Source of the DNA: Oscarella lobularis
Taxonomy: Eukaryota > Porifera > Homoscleromorpha > Homosclerophorida > Oscarellidae
NCBI RefSeq assembly: GCF_947507565.1
Contig: NC_089176.1
Span: forward strand, 682,001-746,000
Reading direction: 5' to 3'
DNA length: 64,000 nt
The notes beneath the pieces were generated by a model. That model was not told the origin of the DNA, did no database searches, and was given only the letters and a program-made list of their open reading frames with translations. Below are positions 58,258 through 64,000 of this stretch, piece after piece. The stretch's first letter is position 1; each line of letters opens with the position of its first letter. The position numbers were made by a program, and so were the translations under genes.

Positions 58258-59141
58258 GCCCCGCTGAAGTGTCCAAGACAACCGAATGAGTCATTGCGGA
58301 ACGCAGATCCGTCTCGCCAGACAGAGCGACGACTCTCGAACACAGCAGTTTTCCTTCCGCCTGTTGCACGCTCCACCGTACCATTTCCTCTTCAAAATCG
58401 AGCGTTGTGTCTAAATGCGCGCAAATAATTCAGATACGAAGAACGCACGTCTCTTCGAAAAGGTACCACTTTCAGTCGACTGATTTCCAGACGATTCGAT
58501 AGTTGCAGCCTGAGCTGACGAACGAGGGCGATGTCTGCTGTATTTTTTCCGAGTGAAGCGATTTTTCTTCCTCAAAGGCATTCTAGGGACAAAATAAAAA
58601 GTAATTACGCCAAAAAACATTTAAGCAAAAGAAGTTTAGCGCCATAAGTCACGTGCCAGTTAGAGGTCACTAGAAAGGGTCAGCCTGAGAGTAAAGACAG
58701 GCAGAGAGAACAACTGCTTATGCCAGTTCCACGCAGAAATGACTCTTCTTTATGATAATCGACAGTGAAGAGAAGCCAAACGCACGGGCAATGAGCCAAC
58801 CTATCCGCAGTTGAGTCACTACAAATGACGAAAAACGGCCGCTGTGTCTAAAGGAAAGGTTTAGCGGCCTCTACAGAACGCCTATTCCACGCCAGGACAA
58901 CTGGCAAGCCTAATTATGAGCGTACGAGCATAGCGCGAACGAGCGTTACTTCCCCAACCTGTCCGCAGTTGGGCGAGGTGCAATTTGTCCATATCGGCGC
59001 CATACATAGCCGTACGAATTCCCGCAGTGTACTATGGAGCTTCTGACCTTTCGAATTATCACTTCGAATCGTAGGGAGAACTCCGGGAGACTCTTAGCTT
59101 GTGTTTCGGTAAGCAAGATTCGAGCGCATCCGGGAAAAAAC
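58258..59141. other. Non-coding right part of the TIR element
   Basis: No convincing frame. Two related stretches lie about 160 bases apart (CCAACCTATCCGCAGTTGAGT near 58797 and CCAACCTGTCCGCAGTTGGGC near 58956), which could be internal repeats or binding sites. Confidence 0.4.
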
Positions 59142-59339
59142 GTAACTACCCTAGGGCCAGCTATTGATCACGCGTAAAGGGGGAGTTGCCAATCCCTCTA
59201 TTTTTATATCTATGCTGTCACGCAAGCGCCGCGTGCATAGCGCGCTATACCGCAGCACTTCCGTCTTCTATTTCACACCGTTTCCTTGTTCGCTGAAAGG
59301 AAAGTGTGCCTCGTCGCGAAGGAAAGAAAGCCGATAAAA

Positions 59340-61111
59340 ATGGACACGTTCGTCAACGAAGCTAAACGAGTCCTTACCGGTAAGGTTACGAGTATCCGTG
59401 ATGCAATGTAGTTGCGCCTTCTCTCATCGAAAAACACGGAAGCCAAAACGATCCGCGACCGGTAACATGGTTGCCTTTGCTAACGTCTAGACCGAAATAT
59501 AGAGCATAGGCACTCAAAAAAACGACAAATCGATCTCAATACCGCGACTGTATGTATGGTCATGATTTCGACCGCGAGCTAATTTCGCTAATTTAAATGT
59601 TCCCCCGCAACTTTGACCGCGTAACTGGCCACCCTACATATAGATTCTCGCAATACTCGGGGCCCGTCCTGTCTTCCTCGATACTTTCTTTATATAGTGT
59701 ATATCAACATAATGATAATAGGCGCGCCTGCACGTCCTTTCACCCCGCCCTTATTATCTCTTTCTCTTCTCGCGAAGACGTCGAAAGATTTCTCGTCAAA
59801 ATCGCGAAAAAACTCCCGACGGCGCTCGATCGCGAGCGCGACGTCTTCGTTCAAAAGATCAAGGAACTATTGCAGAGCGCCGAAGCGGCGGAAAGACGTC
59901 GCGCTAGCATCGCCATCGGTCGCGGGGGAACGTTGAAAGCGAAGCCGACATCTGGACGACGTCCGTCCGGGGTAAGTTATAAGAATAAATACCAAATTAA
60001 GCCACGCCCCCGCAAATGATACCTAATTAATATTTAGACGACGTCGCAAGTCGAAGACGACGAACTTAATGAGGATGCCGATCCGGAATCGGTGAACCCC
60101 GACGATGACGTCTACGTACCTCCTAAGGAGTCCGTCGAGGACGAGCAATACTTGGCCATCGACGACGCGTCGCCGCCCGACAACTATTTGATCATGCACA
60201 AACTTCCGCCGCCGTTGCAACAGGAGCAGGAGCAACGACGCGCTTCGCTCATATCGGAAGGCGGTGGGAGCGTCGGGGGCGGCGGCGATGACGTCAAAAA
60301 GAAGAAGGGCGCAAAGAAAGCGGCCGTGTCGCTGAAGGAAATCGTCGGCGACGCTCAACAGGAAGGCGTCGTGAAGAGAAAGAAGGATAAGCTTCTCGGC
60401 GCGAAGAAGTGGATCGAGCAGCACGTCGTTCTTCGAGACGATTCGATGTATATCGCCGACAAGGGGAGCGACGAAGTTCGCGAGGTCTACGTCTTGACGA
60501 GTTGCGCGATCGACGTGTGCAAGCCGGAGAAGCAGCAGCAGCACGTCTTCCAAATCAAATCGAAAACGACGAAGACGTCGCTGATGTTCGCCGCGTCGAA
60601 CGTCGCCGAACTGCAGGACTGGGTGCGCGCATTAAAGAGAGCGACCGTTCACGACGCGCAGTCGACGCACAGCGAGCCGACGGAACAGGCGGATGACGTC
60701 GAGGACGATGAGGTGTACGAAGTACCGGAGGAGCAGCCGGCGACGAAACTGCGAGCGAGAGATTCGACGTCGTCTTCTTCTTCTGTTCCCAAGCAACCGG
60801 CGGTTCCTCCCGATCGACGATCGTCTCGTCGATCGACTGTTGCCGTCGATACGACGACGACTCACGGCGGCATCTTCTATCCGAAGGACAGGCGGGTTCG
60901 CTTTGACGCTATCTACGTTGCCGTCTACGATTGCGCGTCCGAGTCGACGGACGAGGTCGAGCTGGAGCGCGGGGATCTCATCTGGATTGACTACAGGGAG
61001 CACAAGGATTGGTGGGTCGGGACGAAGCAGTCGTCCGATGGCGCGTTCAAAGGAAAGCGAGGCTTCGTGCCGTCCGCCTATCTTGCTCTGGCCTACGAAA
61101 AGTGCAAATGA
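59340..61111 (+). CDS. SKAP-like adaptor C (PH + SH3)
   Basis: Three exons: 59340-59379 (MDTFVNEAKRVLT plus one base), 59778-59971 (DVERFLVKIAKKLPTALDRE, coiled), and 60038-61111. The first intron is 398 bases, long for this window. The final exon has acidic Tyr motifs (DVYVPP, EQYLAI, NYLIM), the PH-type region with WIEQHVVLRDDSMYIADKGS..VAELQDWVRALKRA, then DEVYEVPEE and a Ser-rich linker. The SH3 is YVAVYDCASESTDEVELERG, DLIWIDY, DWWVGTK, GKRGFVPSAYL. The stop is 61109-61111. It faces away from B, with the TIR element between them. The phase-1 first intron and domain order match A and B. Confidence 0.82.
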
Positions 61112-61399
61112 CTTTGGGAGATGAATAGATAGGTGTACCAGGGGTATGTTTTCTCTTTCTTCTTTTCATTTTTTAGTTGCCTTAGAACACGATGCTATTA
61201 CTGTACTTAGTTTTTTTAGTACTTTCTGTTACTCTTTTTAGATTCGCGATTAGTTGGGAGATCAGAAGGGCTTTTGTGCTATGAAAATAAATCTAAAGAC
61301 AGAGATATGTGAGCTGCTTTGTTTGATACACAACGAGTTAGAAATTGTCCATATGAAAATAATACGTTACCGGAATTATGGCACGTGCGAAAAGGCGCT
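61112..61399. other. Convergent spacer
   Basis: About 290 T-rich bases between the stops of SKAP-like C and the SLC15-like gene. AAAATAAATC (near 61284) is a possible poly(A) signal for the + strand gene. Confidence 0.45.
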
Positions 61400-63145
61400 T
61401 TACTCCTGAAAACTTTCTCTGCTGCCAACGTACGACGCCCTTCGTGTGTAGCCGTGATACTTGATATCGGCGAAAATAAAAAAGGCCAGACTTCCTATTG
61501 TGAACCAGGCGAGAAGAATAAAATAGTTCCATATTGGCCGCGGACTTTCTTGGCAATCGTCCGGACCTCTCGTAATTCCAAAATACCACGACGGCTGCGT
61601 TTTCTTGACGATCTCAATCACGGCGAAGCTCAACACGTAGGCAACGCCGTACAGCATCTGTAACATAGAATAGGCAATCGTCTTATATTCCCTCGGTGCG
61701 CGTCCGAGAACGAACTCCATCACGCCGACGAAGGCGAGAACCTCGGCGACACCAATGAGAAGATATTGCGGCACTTGATAGAAAACGGAAAGATTGGAAA
61801 AGCAGTTGGGCTCGGTGTAATGGTAATAAAACGTCGACGTCGAGTAATGGATCAATCGCTTCGCCTTCCACTGAACAATGGCTGCAGCAAGACACGCCAA
61901 ACCGGCGAGAAACATACCCAATCGCATTCGCGCTTGAAACGAGAGCGGCGATTTGACACATCGCTCATATAAGGGACGAATGACGTAGAGCATCAGAGGT
62001 ACAGTGAGTACGACGGACGTAGGGTCGATGATCGCTGGAATGAGCCACCAGCCAGTGAACGATGCTCTCGTTATCGTAGCGTTGATGCCGACATTATCGG
62101 GCCACTTGAGCCGCATCGTCTGCTCGGCAAACGACGTCGCGTATTGCGATTGAACGACGAAGAAGAATAGCATCGATGTGACGTACGGAACAATTGTCCC
62201 AAGTTTGATGGCGTTGTCGCGTCGCGCCAGTTCTCCGCGTCTCCATTGCCTTGGCAACGGAGCATCTTCCGCCGACGGCGTCTTGTACCAAGCAGTACGA
62301 CAAATAATCGAACACTTGGGAAAAGACTTCCAATCGGGCTTATAGTGACGCAATCGTTTTCGCGAAATAATCAATAGAGAGAGAACGAGAAAGAGACAAA
62401 CGGGAACGAGTATGTAAACGTAACCATATTCTCGCCTATAGTTGGGCTCGTGATTAAGATCGATAAGCTCGCTCCAGAATTTCGGACTCAGCATGCCGTT
62501 GTAAATTTCGCCGACGAGGCCGCCAATATTGATGGCGAAGTACGACCAACCGACGAACGCTTCGAGATGTCGTCGACGCTGATGTTCGTTATAGGCGAGC
62601 TGTTCGAGCATGTACGGCAACATGACGGCACGCACGGCGGCACCGCACACGGCGACGACGCCGATGCCGACGAAATAGAAGACTTTCGCGGCGACGTTTA
62701 CGCGATCTTTCGCTTCGGATTTCGTCGCGGCGAGAAAGAGCGACGACGCGTAGACGAAAACGCCGCCGATCGTGTACGGAATCAAGGCGACGACGAGAAC
62801 TTTGTAGTGACCGAGTTTACGGTCGCACGCGTAGCCCCACAAAGGCGATAGGAGAAACGTTGTCGCGACGAAGAGAAGCGACACGATGTCGGCGATGGAT
62901 ACGCCCATGCAGTAGCGGGTGTACCTGCGGACGTTGATCGATACGATGTACCAGGCGGCGCGTTCGAGTGTCTGCAAGAGAAGAAGGAGAAGGAGTCTCG
63001 CGATTGCCGGCGACACTGAGGTGGAGAGTCGCGAGAGAGTTCGTCGTCTTTGCGCCGCGCGCGTTCCAATTGACGCGTATCGAGCCGACTGAATCAGTTG
63101 TTCCGAGTCCGAGTCGTATTCTGCGTCTATGCTGCCCTTCTTCAT
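61400..63145 (-). CDS. POT/SLC15-type oligopeptide transporter, copy 1
   Basis: Major-facilitator protein, probably a proton-coupled peptide/histidine symporter in the plasma or endolysosomal membrane. It is one exon from the ATG at 63145 (MKKGSIDAEYDSDSEQL); the open frame goes on to 63172 but without an ATG. An acidic N-terminal segment precedes about 12 membrane spans. POT-like features are an ERAAWY near the start of TM1, SPLWGYACDRKLGHYKVLVV in loop 2-3, GWSYFAINIGGLVGEIYN in TM5, a central basic loop, PLYERCVKSPLSF after TM8, and QVPQYLLIGVAEVLAFVGVM with FVLGRAPREYKTIAYSMLQM in TM10-11. At 581 aa it is normal for SLC15A4-like members. The exact ExxER proton motif of POTs reads ERAAW here, so mechanism is not certain. 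Confidence 0.78.
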   Translation of the reverse strand: MKKGSIDAEYDSDSEQLIQSARYASIGTRAAQRRRTLSRLSTSVSPAIARLLLLLLLQTLERAAWYIVSINVRRYTRYCMGVSIADIVSLLFVATTFLLSPLWGYACDRKLGHYKVLVVALIPYTIGGVFVYASSLFLAATKSEAKDRVNVAAKVFYFVGIGVVAVCGAAVRAVMLPYMLEQLAYNEHQRRRHLEAFVGWSYFAINIGGLVGEIYNGMLSPKFWSELIDLNHEPNYRREYGYVYILVPVCLFLVLSLLIISRKRLRHYKPDWKSFPKCSIICRTAWYKTPSAEDAPLPRQWRRGELARRDNAIKLGTIVPYVTSMLFFFVVQSQYATSFAEQTMRLKWPDNVGINATITRASFTGWWLIPAIIDPTSVVLTVPLMLYVIRPLYERCVKSPLSFQARMRLGMFLAGLACLAAAIVQWKAKRLIHYSTSTFYYHYTEPNCFSNLSVFYQVPQYLLIGVAEVLAFVGVMEFVLGRAPREYKTIAYSMLQMLYGVAYVLSFAVIEIVKKTQPSWYFGITRGPDDCQESPRPIWNYFILLAWFTIGSLAFFIFADIKYHGYTRRASYVGSRESFQE

Positions 63146-63242
63146 GGTTGTGTTTTGAGTCGCACGTGACACGCTCGCTAATTATGACAGATGGATGTAA
63201 TGTATAATTCAGAATTGTACAAACCTTTAGTAAAAAAGACTG

Positions 63243-64000
63243 CTATTCTTTAGCGGTATACGGCGCTTTTCTCGTATAGCCGTGATACTTGAGATCAGCG
63301 AAAATAAAAAAGGCCAGACTTCCTATTGTGAACCAGGCGAGAAGGACAAAGTAGTTCCAAATTGGCTGCGGAATTCGGTGCTGGCAACTCGAACCTCTCG
63401 GAGTTTCAAAATACCATGATGGCTTTGCTTTCTTGATGATCTCAATAATGGCAAAGCTCAGCACATCAGCAATACCGGACAGCATATGCAACATAGAAAA
63501 AGCAATTGTCTTGTATTCCCTTGGCGCGCGTCCGAGAACGAACTCCCTCACACCGACGATAGTGAAAACCTCAGCGACGCCGATTAAAAAATATTGCGGC
63601 ACTTGATACAACATCGAAACATGAGAATAGCAGCAGTGGACGATGTGATGGTAATAGTATATTGCCGTTGCATGATAGATAAAATCCCCTGCCTTCCACT
63701 GAACAACGGCGGCTGCAAGACAAGCTAACCCAGCGAGAAACATACCCAATCGCATTCGCACTTGAAAAGAGAGCAATGACCTGACACATCGTTCGTACAA
63801 GGGACGAATGACAAAGAGCATTAGAGGCACGGTAATCAGAACAGCAGTTGGGTTAATGATTGATGGAATGAGCGACCAAGCAACGTGTGGTCGTTGTTTC
63901 GTCATCGTAGCGTTGATGTCACTGTTACCGGGCCATGCAAGCCGTACCGTCTGCTCTGGAAATGACGTGGCGTATTGTATTTGGACGACGAAGAAAAAGA
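63243..64000 (-). CDS. POT/SLC15-type transporter, copy 2, partial
   Basis: The C-terminal half of a paralogue about 75-80 percent identical to copy 1 (same strand, about 100 bases from it). It runs from VVQIQYATSFPEQTVRLAWPG at the window edge through PLYERCVRSLLSFQVRMRLG, QVPQYFLIGVAEVFTIVGV and FVLGRAPREYKTIAFSML to the stop at 63243-63245. No lesion is visible in this part. The tandem arrangement implies a recent duplication; the 5' half lies beyond the window. Confidence 0.8.
   Translation of the reverse strand, partial: FFFVVQIQYATSFPEQTVRLAWPGNSDINATMTKQRPHVAWSLIPSIINPTAVLITVPLMLFVIRPLYERCVRSLLSFQVRMRLGMFLAGLACLAAAVVQWKAGDFIYHATAIYYYHHIVHCCYSHVSMLYQVPQYFLIGVAEVFTIVGVREFVLGRAPREYKTIAFSMLHMLSGIADVLSFAIIEIIKKAKPSWYFETPRGSSCQHRIPQPIWNYFVLLAWFTIGSLAFFIFADLKYHGYTRKAPYTAKE

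Larger units (their letters stand above)
57729..59214. mobile_element. 1.49-kb element with ~74-bp terminal inverted repeats
   Basis: The left end (CATAGATATAAAAATAGAGG.., 57729-57802) and the reverse complement of the right end (59142-59214) match for about 40 bases exactly or nearly so, and again at CCTAGGGTAGTTACG. Direct repeats of seven bases (CTGTCAC) flank it at 57722-57728 and 59215-59221. The element begins CA and ends TG. No transposase is visible, so it is non-autonomous or the enzyme is unrecognised. Length, CA..TG ends and 7-base duplication do not fit hAT (8) or piggyBac/Kolobok (TTAA); a P-like or unclassified family is possible. It carries one ORF (57817-58257). Confidence 0.82.

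Overview
The window is nuclear DNA from an animal with a compact genome. Genes sit a few hundred bases apart on both strands. Nearly all are cut by many GT-AG introns of about 50-60 bases, so most coding regions have to be pieced together from short exons. The gene set is metazoan: an ATM kinase, a forkhead factor, MOSMO, SKAP-like PH+SH3 adaptors, an alpha-2-macroglobulin family protein, KATNIP and a death-domain protein. Intron size, gene density and divergence from vertebrate proteins fit an early-branching animal. A sponge, perhaps a homoscleromorph, is my best guess, but that is inference.

Layout. 0-10.8 kb holds housekeeping and regulatory genes: DR1 (partial, -), PRODH (+), a death-domain gene (-), TRAPPC2L (-), TSEN54 (-), a FoxL-type forkhead (-) and MOSMO (-). 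11.8-14.9 kb has a divergent pair, an OleC-like adenylating enzyme with a membrane tail (-) and a MORN2-like gene (+). 15.2-19.2 kb has a secreted alpha-2-macroglobulin family gene that stops before its thioester domain.

19.26-23.1 kb is a mosaic. A piece of the sequence upstream of ATM is joined to a second, decayed copy of the 5' end of the adenylating enzyme plus MORN2, and that copy is split by a 5'-truncated LINE and a tetranucleotide repeat. 23.9-25.4 kb encodes a PD-(D/E)XK nuclease fused to a protein-kinase-like domain, an architecture known from Crinkler-type proteins. 25.5-26.1 kb is a frameshifted remnant of PLAT repeats. ATM (26.6-39.1 kb) and VPS51 (39.4-42.8 kb) follow on the + strand.

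44.6-53.1 kb is on the - strand: an unrecognised small gene, then KATNIP, one of whose introns consists mostly of a complete 5S rRNA gene. 53.3-61.1 kb has three SKAP-like adaptor paralogues. A 1.5-kb element with terminal inverted repeats and an unknown ORF lies between the divergent second and third copies. The window ends with two tandem SLC15/POT-type transporters (-), the second running off the edge.

The genes do not form one pathway. TSEN54 (tRNA splicing), TRAPPC2L and VPS51 (vesicle traffic), ATM (DNA damage), KATNIP and MOSMO (cilium and Hedgehog biology in vertebrates) and the SKAP cluster (tyrosine-kinase signalling) are independent functions packed closely.
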